Assembly: GCA_015067485.1 (NCBI GenBank)
Contig: SVMJ01000011.1
Location: 1-42,540 of the forward strand
Source of the DNA: Oscillospiraceae bacterium
GTDB lineage: Bacteria > Bacillota > Clostridia > Oscillospirales > JAAYXM01
Reading direction: 5' to 3'
DNA length: 42,540 nucleotides
The notes under the pieces were generated by a model that worked only from the letters and a program-made list of their open reading frames with translations, was not told the origin of the DNA and searched no databases. This document shows, in pieces, positions 32,372-40,214 of the stretch. Position numbers and translations under genes: made by a program. Every line of letters begins with the position of its first letter. The first letter of the stretch is position 1.

Positions 32372-34606
32372 TTATAGTTTTACAAAATTCAGTCGCAAAG
32401 CATTTGTTACCACCGAGATCGAACTGAGCGACATGGCAAATGCACCGATCATCGGGGAAAGTAGCGGTCCGCCGAACAATGTAAGAACGCCGGCCGCAAT
32501 CGGGATGCCGAGGGTGTTATACCCGAACGCCCAAAACAGATTCTGCTTGATGTTTCGGATTACTTTGTGGGACAGTCGGATGGCACGCGGCACATCTTCC
32601 AAATCATTGTGCATCAGTACGACATCCGCGGATTCCATCGCAATATCGGTGCCTGCCGCGATTGCAATCCCAACATCTGCCACGGCAAGTGCGGGAGCGT
32701 CGTTGATGCCGTCGCCCACCATAGCGACTGTTGCGCCAAGTTCTTTGAGACGGCGAATCTCATCCGCCTTGTGTTCGGGGCGAACGCCCGCTACCACGCG
32801 GGACACGCCCACTTGCTTTGCCACCGCTTGTGCGGTGATTTCATTATCACCCGTGAGCATCACGGTTTGGATGCCCATTGCATGGAGTGTTTCGATTGCG
32901 TGCGCCGAAGTGGGCTTGACGGGATCGGATACCGCGATGATGCCAAGCAGACAGTTGCTTTTTGAAACAAACATCGGGGTTTTGCCGTTTGATGCAAGTT
33001 CTTTCGCTGTGGTCTCGCAAGCGGAACAGTCCACTCCCGCCTGCATCAAAAACTCTGCGTTTCCGATGCGGATCTCCGCATTCTGACAAACCGCGGAAAT
33101 ACCAAAGCCAGAATGTGCGCGGAAATCGGAAATCGGGAGAAGGGTGAGATTCTGCTCTTTTGCATATTCACAGATCGCTTTTCCGAGCGGATGCTCAGAG
33201 CCGTATTCTGCGGATGCAGAAAATTGGAGTAGAGTTTCCACATCGCAACCGACGGGGAACACATCGGTTACTCGCGGCTTCCCTAAAGTGATAGTTCCTG
33301 TTTTGTCAAAGACCACATGGGTCACATGGTGTGCACATTCAAGCGCTTCTCCGTTTTTGAACAGAATCCCGTCTGACGCGCCTTTGCCTGTTCCCGTCAT
33401 GATGGCAACCGGGGTTGCAAGACCCAATGCACACGGACAGGAGATCACCAAGACCGAGATGAAAGTGGTGAGCACAAAGGATGCGGGTTTTCCCACAATC
33501 GCCCAAATAATCGCGGAGAGTGTTGCAATCAACATGACCGCGGGGACAAAATACCCGCTCACTACGTCGGCGAGTTTTGAAATGGGTGCTTTCGAGCCTT
33601 GCGCTTCAGTAACCAAATGGATGATCTGGGAAAGGGTGGTATCTGCACCCACACGGATCACACGGACCGTGATGATACTATTTAAGTTGATGCATCCACC
33701 GGTCACCGAGTCCCCGGGTTCTTTGTCCACCGGGAGACTTTCGCCGGTGAGCATGGACTCATCGATTGCGGCGGTTCCATCTGTCAAAATCCCGTCGATC
33801 GGGATACGCTCACCCGGGCGGACGATCAAGAAATCGCCGACACGGACATTTTCAATGGGAACTTCTGTTTCTGTTCCGTCCACGAGCAAATGCACGGTTT
33901 CGGGTGCGAGTTGCATGAGTTTTTGCACCGCGGTATTTGTTTTTTGCTTTGCACGCAGTTCCAAATGTTTTCCGAGCATAATGAGCGCGAGTATCATCCC
34001 GCCCGATTCAAAGTACAAGTTGTGCACCGCGTGGGCATCGCCCAAAATGATTTTTACAAGTCCGATCAGACTGGAGAGAATCGCGGCGCTTGTCCCGATT
34101 GCGACCAGAGAATCCATGTTGGGGTTTCGGCGGAAGAGTGCTGAAAACCCGTTTGTATAAAATTTTCGTCCGACTGTTACAATCGGAATGAGAAGAATCA
34201 ACTGTAAGAGCGCATAGCGCAAGGGGAATGCGGGGGAGACGAAGTGCGGGAGTGTACTTTCGCCAAAGAGCATGGGTGCCATCGCACAGTAAAACAGAAG
34301 TGCGCCGAAAGTGAGTGCAACGGCCAGACGGTTTCTGTTTTCTTTCAGTTCCCGTGCGGATTTTTTTGCGTTTTGCTTGGCATCTCGCGCAAAATTTGAT
34401 AGTTCCGCGGAAAAACCGATTTTCGAAACCGCAGAACTGATTTCATCAATCGTACCTTGGGTTTCGTCAAAACGGACGGTCATGGAATTTGCCGCGAGAT
34501 TGACCGAAACAAAGTCCACAAAGGCAAGTTTTCCGACTGCGGTCTCGATGGAACGAGCGCAAACCGCGCAACTCATCCCGGATACATTCATGGTATGTGT
34601 TATCAT
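32372..34606 (-). CDS. copA: Copper-translocating P-type ATPase
   Basis: A 744-residue P1B-type ATPase that exports Cu(I) across the membrane. It has an N-terminal heavy-metal domain with GMSCAVC (C13, C16), eight membrane helices with the CPC metal site (390-392), the phosphorylated D434 in DKTGTIT, HPLGKAI, and GDGINDAPALA. The YN pair in TM7 and MSxxS in TM8 near the C-terminus agree with Cu(I) specificity. ATG at 34606 follows GGAGGG by 8 bases; the frame stays open well upstream but that part crosses the promoter. No CsoR, CopY or CopZ gene is in the window. Confidence 0.95.
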   Translation of the reverse strand: MITHTMNVSGMSCAVCARSIETAVGKLAFVDFVSVNLAANSMTVRFDETQGTIDEISSAVSKIGFSAELSNFARDAKQNAKKSARELKENRNRLAVALTFGALLFYCAMAPMLFGESTLPHFVSPAFPLRYALLQLILLIPIVTVGRKFYTNGFSALFRRNPNMDSLVAIGTSAAILSSLIGLVKIILGDAHAVHNLYFESGGMILALIMLGKHLELRAKQKTNTAVQKLMQLAPETVHLLVDGTETEVPIENVRVGDFLIVRPGERIPIDGILTDGTAAIDESMLTGESLPVDKEPGDSVTGGCINLNSIITVRVIRVGADTTLSQIIHLVTEAQGSKAPISKLADVVSGYFVPAVMLIATLSAIIWAIVGKPASFVLTTFISVLVISCPCALGLATPVAIMTGTGKGASDGILFKNGEALECAHHVTHVVFDKTGTITLGKPRVTDVFPVGCDVETLLQFSASAEYGSEHPLGKAICEYAKEQNLTLLPISDFRAHSGFGISAVCQNAEIRIGNAEFLMQAGVDCSACETTAKELASNGKTPMFVSKSNCLLGIIAVSDPVKPTSAHAIETLHAMGIQTVMLTGDNEITAQAVAKQVGVSRVVAGVRPEHKADEIRRLKELGATVAMVGDGINDAPALAVADVGIAIAAGTDIAMESADVVLMHNDLEDVPRAIRLSHKVIRNIKQNLFWAFGYNTLGIPIAAGVLTLFGGPLLSPMIGAFAMSLSSISVVTNALRLNFVKL

Positions 34607-34637
34607 CGGTTCAGCCCTCCTTTGTTTTTCTAATTTT

Positions 34638-34666
34638 ATTGTAAGTTTCCCATGTGGATTTGTCAA
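34638..34666 (-). promoter_or_regulatory. Promoter of copA operon
   Basis: Reverse-strand TTGACA (34661-34666), 17-base spacer, TACAAT (34638-34643). The leader is about 25 bases. No CopY box or CsoR palindrome was recognised. Confidence 0.85.
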
Positions 34667-34676
34667 TTCAAAACTG

Positions 34677-34705
34677 TTGCGAGAATATGTGAAATATGCT
34701 ATAAT
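34677..34705 (+). promoter_or_regulatory. Promoter of the 66-residue membrane peptide gene
   Basis: TTGCGA (34677-34682), 17-base spacer, TATAAT (34700-34705). It diverges from the copA promoter. Confidence 0.7.
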
Positions 34706-34744
34706 GAGAGACCAATCTGCAAAGCAGAAGAAAGGGGATCGGAT

Positions 34745-34945
34745 ATGAAACAGTTTCTTTTCTCGGTGATTAGCATATTTTTTCTGATGATATTTCCGCC
34801 GCTCGGAATTTTTCTCATGTTTCGGCTGACGAACTGGCATGACGGAATTAAAAAATCCATCGCAGTTATTTGGTCGATTATTTGGCTGGTTGCAATCTGG
34901 CAGGCGGTGCAGGAAACCATGTCCATTCCGCCGATCGGGATGTAG
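34745..34945 (+). CDS. Small two-helix membrane protein
   Basis: A 66-residue hydrophobic peptide of no family I recognise. Residues about 4-26 and 37-54 form two membrane helices joined by a polar turn (RLTNWHDGIKK). The gene has its own consensus promoter and AAAGGGG upstream of the ATG, which supports real expression. It lies divergently from copA and before the ParA-like gene; the latter has its own promoter, so it may be a single-gene unit. Confidence 0.65.
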   Translation: MKQFLFSVISIFFLMIFPPLGIFLMFRLTNWHDGIKKSIAVIWSIIWLVAIWQAVQETMSIPPIGM

Positions 34946-35003
34946 TATTGCAAAATACATAAAAATTTTTCCCGTAAAATAGGATTCTATAGCAGAATGG
35001 TAC

Positions 35004-35032
35004 TTGCGAAACGCTTTGAAATTTGCTACAAT
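35004..35032 (+). promoter_or_regulatory. Promoter of ParA-like/vor operon
   Basis: TTGCGA (35004-35009), 17-base spacer, TACAAT (35027-35032). A TATAAT at 35032-35037 overlaps it but has no -35 at a good distance. Confidence 0.6.
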
Positions 35033-35069
35033 ATAATGTAAATCTATGAGAGAAAGAGTCGAGTTTCGA

Positions 35070-35735
35070 ATGAAGCAGGCGAAAAAGATCACGATATTTG
35101 CCGGGCACTACGGAAGCGGAAAGAGTAATCTCGCGGTCAACTACGCGTTTTACCTAAAGGAAAACGGATACCAAACCGCGCTGATGGATCTCGATATTGT
35201 AAATCCCTATTTCCGCTCGAAAGACAGTACTGCCATTTTGCGTGAAAAGGGGATTCGCGTGATTGCATCCGAGTATGCGAATACCAATATGGATCTTCCC
35301 GCGCTTCCGCCCGAGATGTATTCCATGTTTCTGGATGATGGACGGTACTCGGTGGTTGACCTGGGTGGGGATGACCGAGGTGCTTATGCGCTCGGGCGAT
35401 TTTCCGAAAAACTCTGTGATCCGGAAGACTACGAAATGCTTTTGGTGATCAACCGTTTCCGTCCGGACACCGCGACTGCACGAGATGTTTTGGAAGTCGT
35501 TGGAGAGATCGAAGCCGCCTGTCGCGTGAAATTCACCGGGATCGCAAACAACACCAACCTTGGCGTTGAGACCACCCGCGAACACGTGCTTGATTCTGTC
35601 TCTTATGCGGATGAGGTATCCCGCCTGACCGGGCTTCCCGTGGTGATGACCGCATATTGCGCACACCTGGGAGAACTGGATGTCCCGCATCCGTTCCCGA
35701 TTACACTTACCACAAAATCGATTTGGAATATTTAA
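35070..35735 (+). CDS. ParA/MinD-like P-loop ATPase of the vor operon
   Basis: A 221-residue cytoplasmic P-loop NTPase. The Walker A motif is GHYGSGKSN (12-20), followed by MDLDIVNPYFRS and VVDLGGDDRG; it resembles SIMIBI-class ATPases. It lies 13 bases before a 2-oxoacid:ferredoxin oxidoreductase, a position that suggests a role in that enzyme's assembly or cofactor loading, which is inference. I prefer the ATG at 35070, with GAGAAAGAG upstream; the ATG at 35046 has no ribosome site and lies a few bases after the predicted transcript start. Confidence 0.8.
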   Translation: MKQAKKITIFAGHYGSGKSNLAVNYAFYLKENGYQTALMDLDIVNPYFRSKDSTAILREKGIRVIASEYANTNMDLPALPPEMYSMFLDDGRYSVVDLGGDDRGAYALGRFSEKLCDPEDYEMLLVINRFRPDTATARDVLEVVGEIEAACRVKFTGIANNTNLGVETTREHVLDSVSYADEVSRLTGLPVVMTAYCAHLGELDVPHPFPITLTTKSIWNI

Positions 35736-35748
35736 GGAGGCGAACAGA

Positions 35749-35961
35749 ATGGCAAAAGGAAATGTCACCATTCATGAAGACGTATGTAAAGGCTGTGGCC
35801 TTTGTGTGCATGCGTGTCCGAAAGGCGTACTTGCCATCTCGAAAGACAAACTCAATCAGAAGGGTTACAACCCGGCTGAAGTGGTCAATGCAGACGATTG
35901 CATCGGTTGTGCAATGTGTGCAGTGATGTGCCCGGATGTGGCAATCAAGGTAGAAAGGTAG
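35749..35961 (+). CDS. 2-oxoacid:ferredoxin oxidoreductase, delta (2x[4Fe-4S]) subunit
   Basis: A 70-residue ferredoxin-like subunit that passes electrons from the catalytic subunits to free ferredoxin. Two clusters are bound by C13, C16, C19, C23 and C51, C54, C57, C61, each in a CxxCxxCxxxCP pattern. AAGGAGG precedes the ATG. It is the first of four subunit genes (delta, alpha, beta, gamma) that are nearly contiguous. Confidence 0.94.
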   Translation: MAKGNVTIHEDVCKGCGLCVHACPKGVLAISKDKLNQKGYNPAEVVNADDCIGCAMCAVMCPDVAIKVER

Positions 35962-35969
35962 GAAGAAGC

Positions 35970-37034
35970 ATGGCTGATAAAGTATTGATGAAAGGAAATG
36001 AAGCACTTGCAGAAGCAGCAATGCGTGCAGGTTGCCGTCATTTCTTCGGTTATCCGATTACGCCGCAGACCGAAATCTCGGCGTATCTTTCCAAGCACAT
36101 GCCCAAGCGCGGCGGCACCTTCCTGCAGGCGGAAAGTGAAGTCGCAGCAATCAACATGGTACTCGGCGCAGCAGCTGCAGGCGTCCGCGTTATGACCTCC
36201 AGCTCCAGCCCGGGGATCTCGCTGAAAAGTGAAGGTATCTCTTATATCGCAGGTTGCGACCTGCCCGCTGTCATCGTAAACGTTCAGCGCGGCGGTCCGG
36301 GTCTTGGCGGCATTCAGCCGTCTCAGGCGGACTATTTCCAGGCAACCCGCGGTTTGGGTCATGGCGACTTCCATTTGATCGTACTCGCTCCGAGCACCGT
36401 TCAGGAAGTGATTGACCTGACCTTCGAAGCATTTGACATGGCAGACATTTATCGTATGCCGGTCATCATGCTCAGCGACGGTATCTTGGGTCAGATGATG
36501 GAACCTGCTTCCTTCCCGGAAGGCACCGGAAGAGAACTTCCCGCAAAGGATTGGGCGGTTACCGGTACCCAGGGCAAGCGTAAGAAGAACATCGTAAACT
36601 CTCTCTATCTCCAGCCCGAAGAACTCGAAGCCAAGGTCATGGAGCGTTATGAGCGTTATGCTGAAATCCAGAAAAACGAGCAGAAGTGCGAACTGTTCAT
36701 GATGGACGATGCAGAGTACGTGGTTGTGGCATACGGCGCATCCGCCCGTGTTGCGAAGAACGCGATCGTCGCGGCTCGCGCAGAGGGTATCAAGGTCGGT
36801 ATGATCCGTCCGATCACCCTGTGGCCGTTCCCGGTGGATGCAATCCGTGCGGCAACACCGAACACCAAGGCATTTCTCACCGTCGAACTCTCCATGGGTC
36901 AGATGATCGAAGACGTCCGCCTTGCTTGCGAATGCAAGAAGCCGGTGCACTTGTGCAACCGTACCGGCGGTATGATCGTAAAGCCGCAGGAAGTTTTGGC
37001 TAAGATTCAGGAAATCTCGGGAGGTGCGAAGTAA
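35970..37034 (+). CDS. vorB: 2-oxoacid:ferredoxin oxidoreductase, alpha subunit (VorB)
   Basis: A 354-residue subunit carrying the pyruvate:ferredoxin-oxidoreductase domains I and II. It starts MADKVLMKGNEALAEAAMRA, and has FFGYPITPQTE, MTSSSSPGISLKSEG and GGPGLGGIQPSQAD, typical of VorB proteins that oxidise branched-chain 2-oxoacids (3-methyl-2-oxobutanoate) to acyl-CoA. The same fold also serves 2-oxoglutarate enzymes (Kor), so the substrate is not certain. The start of the beta gene overlaps the stop by one base. Confidence 0.93.
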   Translation: MADKVLMKGNEALAEAAMRAGCRHFFGYPITPQTEISAYLSKHMPKRGGTFLQAESEVAAINMVLGAAAAGVRVMTSSSSPGISLKSEGISYIAGCDLPAVIVNVQRGGPGLGGIQPSQADYFQATRGLGHGDFHLIVLAPSTVQEVIDLTFEAFDMADIYRMPVIMLSDGILGQMMEPASFPEGTGRELPAKDWAVTGTQGKRKKNIVNSLYLQPEELEAKVMERYERYAEIQKNEQKCELFMMDDAEYVVVAYGASARVAKNAIVAARAEGIKVGMIRPITLWPFPVDAIRAATPNTKAFLTVELSMGQMIEDVRLACECKKPVHLCNRTGGMIVKPQEVLAKIQEISGGAK

Positions 37035-37786
37035 TGAGCGTAGTATTTGATCGTCCGAAAGCACTCAGCCCGGTAACCACTCACTATTGCCCGGGTTGTA
37101 CCCACGGTATCATCCACCGTCTGGTCGCAGAAGTAATGGATGAACTGGATATCACAGGTCGTACCGTCGGTGTTGCACCGGTCGGCTGTAGTGTTATGGC
37201 TTATAACTATTTTGAATGTGATATGACCGAAGCGGCTCACGGCCGTGCTCCTGCACAGGCAACCGGACTGAAGCGCGCAAATCCGGATAGCATCGTCTTT
37301 ACATACCAAGGCGACGGCGACCTTGCGGCAATCGGTACCGCGGAAACCGTCCATGCGGCGACCCGCGGGGAGAATATCACCATCATTTTCGTCAACAATG
37401 CGATCTACGGTATGACCGGCGGTCAGATGGCGCCGACTACTCTGCCCAACCAGGTTACCCAGACCACTCCGTACGGTCGTGATGTCAAAACGGCAGGGCA
37501 TCCGGTCCGCGTTTGTGAAATGCTCTCCACTCTCGACGGTGTTGCATACGCAGAACGCGTTTCCATGGATACCGTTCCGCACATCAACGCAGCAAAGAAA
37601 GCAATCAAGAAAGCATTCCAGTATCAGCTGGAAGGCAAGGGTTTCACCATTGTTGAAGTCCTTTCCACCTGCCCGACCAACTGGGGCTTAAGCCCGGTCA
37701 AGGCACTCGGCTGGCTGCAGGAAAATATGATTCCGCATTACCCGCTTGGCGTGTATAAGGATATCGGTGCGGAGGTGCAGAAATGA
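37034..37786 (+). CDS. 2-oxoacid:ferredoxin oxidoreductase, beta (TPP-binding) subunit
   Basis: A 250-residue thiamine-diphosphate subunit that performs the decarboxylation. YCPGCTHG (C19, C22) is the N-terminal motif, and the TPP/Mg site runs from GDGDLAAIG (93-101) to VNNAIYGMTGGQ (120-131). C52, in PVGCSV, is a conserved cluster ligand candidate together with C19 and C22. GGGAGG precedes the ATG. The gene overlaps both neighbours (TAATG and ATGA), so the subunits are made in step. Confidence 0.94.
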   Translation: MSVVFDRPKALSPVTTHYCPGCTHGIIHRLVAEVMDELDITGRTVGVAPVGCSVMAYNYFECDMTEAAHGRAPAQATGLKRANPDSIVFTYQGDGDLAAIGTAETVHAATRGENITIIFVNNAIYGMTGGQMAPTTLPNQVTQTTPYGRDVKTAGHPVRVCEMLSTLDGVAYAERVSMDTVPHINAAKKAIKKAFQYQLEGKGFTIVEVLSTCPTNWGLSPVKALGWLQENMIPHYPLGVYKDIGAEVQK

Positions 37787-38313
37787 ATCATGAAATCGTA
37801 ATCGCAGGCTTTGGCGGACAGGGCATCCTGTTTGCAGGCAAAGTCTTGGTCTATGCAGGTATGCTTGACGGTCATCAGGTCAGCTGGCTTCCGTCCTACG
37901 GTCCGGAAATGCGTGGCGGTACTGCAAACTGCAGCGTCATCATCAGCGACAGCCCGATCGGCTCTCCAATCGTCAACGACCCGGGCGTTTTGGTGGCAAT
38001 GAATCTGCCGTCGCTCGATAAGTTCGAAAATGCGATCGTGAAAGACGGTTACGCATTCATTGACAGCACGCTCATCTCCCGTAAGGTGGAGCGCTCTGAT
38101 GTCAAGAGTTTTTACATCCCGGCAACTCAGATGGCACAGGAAAACGGCATGAAGGGTCTTGCCAACATGATCATGCTCGGCAAGGTCATCCGCGAACTCG
38201 GCGTGATGGATATGGAATCCGTCAAAAACGGTTTGATGAAGGTCATTCCGGAACGCAAGCGCGATATGCTGGAAGTCAACCTGAAAGCAGTCGAACTCGG
38301 CTACAATTATTAA
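37783..38313 (+). CDS. 2-oxoacid:ferredoxin oxidoreductase, gamma subunit
   Basis: A 176-residue subunit of the 2-oxoacid:acceptor oxidoreductase gamma family, which takes part in CoA binding and complex assembly. GFGGQGILFAGKVL (9-22) and SYGPEMRGGTANC are the family marks. It closes the four-subunit complex and is followed by a strong terminator. Confidence 0.94.
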   Translation: MNHEIVIAGFGGQGILFAGKVLVYAGMLDGHQVSWLPSYGPEMRGGTANCSVIISDSPIGSPIVNDPGVLVAMNLPSLDKFENAIVKDGYAFIDSTLISRKVERSDVKSFYIPATQMAQENGMKGLANMIMLGKVIRELGVMDMESVKNGLMKVIPERKRDMLEVNLKAVELGYNY

Positions 38314-38318
38314 GAGCA

Positions 38319-38350
38319 AACACCCCAACCGTCGGTTGGGGTGTTTTTTT
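38319..38350 (+). terminator. Intrinsic terminator of the vor operon
   Basis: Stem AACACCCCAACC (38319-38330) with GGTTGGGGTGTT (38334-38345), loop GTC, followed by a T run. Confidence 0.93.
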
Positions 38351-38372
38351 GTAAAAAAGGAGAAAAGTCCAA

Positions 38373-38400
38373 TTGCATTTTCTTTTGTGGATGATATAAT
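38373..38400 (+). promoter_or_regulatory. Promoter of the 38446-42342 operon
   Basis: TTGCAT (38373-38378), 16-base spacer, TATAAT (38395-38400). Predicted transcript start is near 38407. Confidence 0.75.
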
Positions 38401-38411
38401 AAAAGAAAACA

Positions 38412-38426
38412 GTCGGATCATCCGAC
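38412..38426 (+). promoter_or_regulatory. 15-base palindrome, candidate operator or leader hairpin
   Basis: GTCGGATCATCCGAC is a perfect inverted repeat about one base centre, a few bases after the predicted transcription start and before the GGAGG at 38433. The position suits a repressor site. As RNA it would form a short hairpin. No regulator gene is in this operon. Confidence 0.55.
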
Positions 38427-38445
38427 AATCGTGGAGGATAGCACT

Positions 38446-39330
38446 ATGATTAAAATCGGTATTATCGGCTCTGATAACAGCCATGCAGACGCGTTTTCGT
38501 CTTTGATCAACATCCCGAACGAAAAGACCGGAAAATTCGAATATCCGGATTGCAAGGTTACCATGATCTACGGTGAAGAAAAGGAACGCACCGAAGAAGT
38601 CGCAAAGATCGGCAAAATCGAAACGATTGTTTCCGATCCGCTTGAAATGATCGGCAAGGTCGACGCGGTTATGATCGTGTTCCGCCACGGCGGTCTCCAC
38701 GCAAAGCACGCGATCCCGTTTCTCAAGGCAGGCATCCCGGTATGGCTGGATAAGCCGTTTACCATTTCGAATGAAGAAGCCAAAGAACTCATTGCACTCG
38801 CAAAGGAAACCGGCACCATTCTGACCGGCGGTTCCACCTGCAAATTCTGCTATGATGTTTTGATGCTCAAGAACGCGGTGGAAAATAACTTCTACGTTGG
38901 AAAGACCCAGGTTGCTTATATGAACTTCCCGGGCACTTGGGAGAACGAATACGGCGGACTTTATTTCTACGGCGCACACTTGGTCGAAATGGCTTGTGCG
39001 GCATTCGGTTACGATATGAAGCGTGTTATGGCAACCAAGAGTAATGGCAACGTTTGTGCAGTCGTAAAATACGAAAACTATCAGGTTATCTTGAACTTCA
39101 TCGACGGTGGCGTTCATAACTTCTGCTATGTCATCGGGGATGCCGGCACCATCGAGCGCCGTCTCGACATCACCCTTGCATACCGCCACGGGCTTGATGA
39201 ATACATCAAGACCTTGAAGAGCGGCGAGATTCCGGTCTCCCACGACAAACTCTATGCAACCGTTGAACTGCTCAACGCGATCGTGGATTCTGTCAACACC
39301 GGCAAAGAAGTTGAACTGAAAGGTCTGTAA
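38446..39330 (+). CDS. Gfo/Idh/MocA family oxidoreductase
   Basis: A 294-residue NAD(P)-dependent dehydrogenase of the family that acts on sugars, inositols and amino sugars. The N-terminal Rossmann domain begins IKIGIIGSDNSH; DKPFTIS (102-108) replaces the usual EKP, and H178 in YGAHLVEM is the likely catalytic histidine. The C-terminal half is the substrate-binding sheet domain. GGAGG lies 8 bases before the ATG; the in-frame GTG at 38431 precedes it and is rejected. First gene of an unassigned operon; the next gene begins 3 bases later. Confidence 0.88.
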   Translation: MIKIGIIGSDNSHADAFSSLINIPNEKTGKFEYPDCKVTMIYGEEKERTEEVAKIGKIETIVSDPLEMIGKVDAVMIVFRHGGLHAKHAIPFLKAGIPVWLDKPFTISNEEAKELIALAKETGTILTGGSTCKFCYDVLMLKNAVENNFYVGKTQVAYMNFPGTWENEYGGLYFYGAHLVEMACAAFGYDMKRVMATKSNGNVCAVVKYENYQVILNFIDGGVHNFCYVIGDAGTIERRLDITLAYRHGLDEYIKTLKSGEIPVSHDKLYATVELLNAIVDSVNTGKEVELKGL

Positions 39331-39333
39331 GCC

Positions 39334-40203
39334 ATGATTATTGACGTACATAACCACCCGGAATGGTTGGGGCATAACTTCGACCGTTTCATTGCCAACA
39401 TGGATGAATGTGGTATCGACAAGACCTGGCTTCTTTCTTGGGAATGCCGTCATGATGAATATGACCCGTTCTATTTCCAAAAATGCCCGCCGGTGGTAAA
39501 CGGCGAATACGGTCCGATCCCGTTTGAGTATTGTGTGAAGTATAAAGAAAAAGCACCCGACCGCTTTATCCTTGGCTATGCGCCCGACCCGCGCCGTCCC
39601 GATGCGATTGACCGTATGAAAGCGGCGGTCTCCATCTATGACGTCAAGGTCTACGGCGAAATGAAAATGCGCTTGATGTTCGATAACTGGGATGCGATCC
39701 GGATGTACCGCTACTGCGGTGAAAACGGAATCCCGGTGCTCGTTCACATTGACTATGAATTCGACTATGCGGCACAGTACAGCCGTGTCAACCATTGGTA
39801 CGGCGGTGGTATGGAAGCATTTGAGCGCGCGATCAAAGCGTGCCCTGAAACCAATTTCATCGGTCACGCACCGGGGTTCTGGGGGCATATCTCGGGGGAT
39901 GGTTTGCACGACAAAGTGCAGTACCCCACCGGCTACCCGGTCCTTCCGGGCGGGAAACTTCTCGAGATGCTGGACAAGTATCCGAACTTGTACTGCGATA
40001 TTTCAGCGTCCGGGCACACCGCGCTCAGCCGTGATTTGGAATTCTCCAAGAAATTCTTGGTACAGTATCAGGACCGAGTGCTTTTCGGACGCGATGAGTT
40101 TAGCAACAAACATCAGGAACTCTTGAACTCTTTGGATCTTCCGCAAGAAGTACTCGATAAAATTTATTACAAGAATGCTTGCAAATTAGTCCCGTTGGAT
40201 TAG
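39334..40203 (+). CDS. Amidohydrolase-2 family metal-dependent hydrolase (copy A)
   Basis: A 289-residue TIM-barrel enzyme of the Amidohydro_2 family, which includes hydrolases, lactonases and decarboxylases such as ACMSD. Metal-site residues are visible: H6 and H8 (DVHNHP), H138 (VHIDYEFDY), H178 (IGHAPGFW) and D254 (FGRDEFSN). The reaction and substrate cannot be read from sequence. A paralogue of the same length lies at 41473-42342, about three quarters identical by eye, with most differences in residues 37-72 and 185-235. Between the copies lies the aminotransferase gene. Cytoplasmic; no signal peptide. Confidence 0.88.
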   Translation: MIIDVHNHPEWLGHNFDRFIANMDECGIDKTWLLSWECRHDEYDPFYFQKCPPVVNGEYGPIPFEYCVKYKEKAPDRFILGYAPDPRRPDAIDRMKAAVSIYDVKVYGEMKMRLMFDNWDAIRMYRYCGENGIPVLVHIDYEFDYAAQYSRVNHWYGGGMEAFERAIKACPETNFIGHAPGFWGHISGDGLHDKVQYPTGYPVLPGGKLLEMLDKYPNLYCDISASGHTALSRDLEFSKKFLVQYQDRVLFGRDEFSNKHQELLNSLDLPQEVLDKIYYKNACKLVPLD

Positions 40204-40214
40204 GAGGTATGATG

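Noticed and set aside
34607-35092. N-terminal extension of the copA frame.
   Set aside because: It crosses the copA promoter and an oppositely oriented gene; GGAGGG places the start at 34606.
37738-39909. Very long open frame on the reverse strand (over 700 codons).
   Set aside because: It lies antisense to three well-defined genes and crosses a strong terminator and promoter. It results from codon bias of the sense genes, and its sequence has no recognisable domain.
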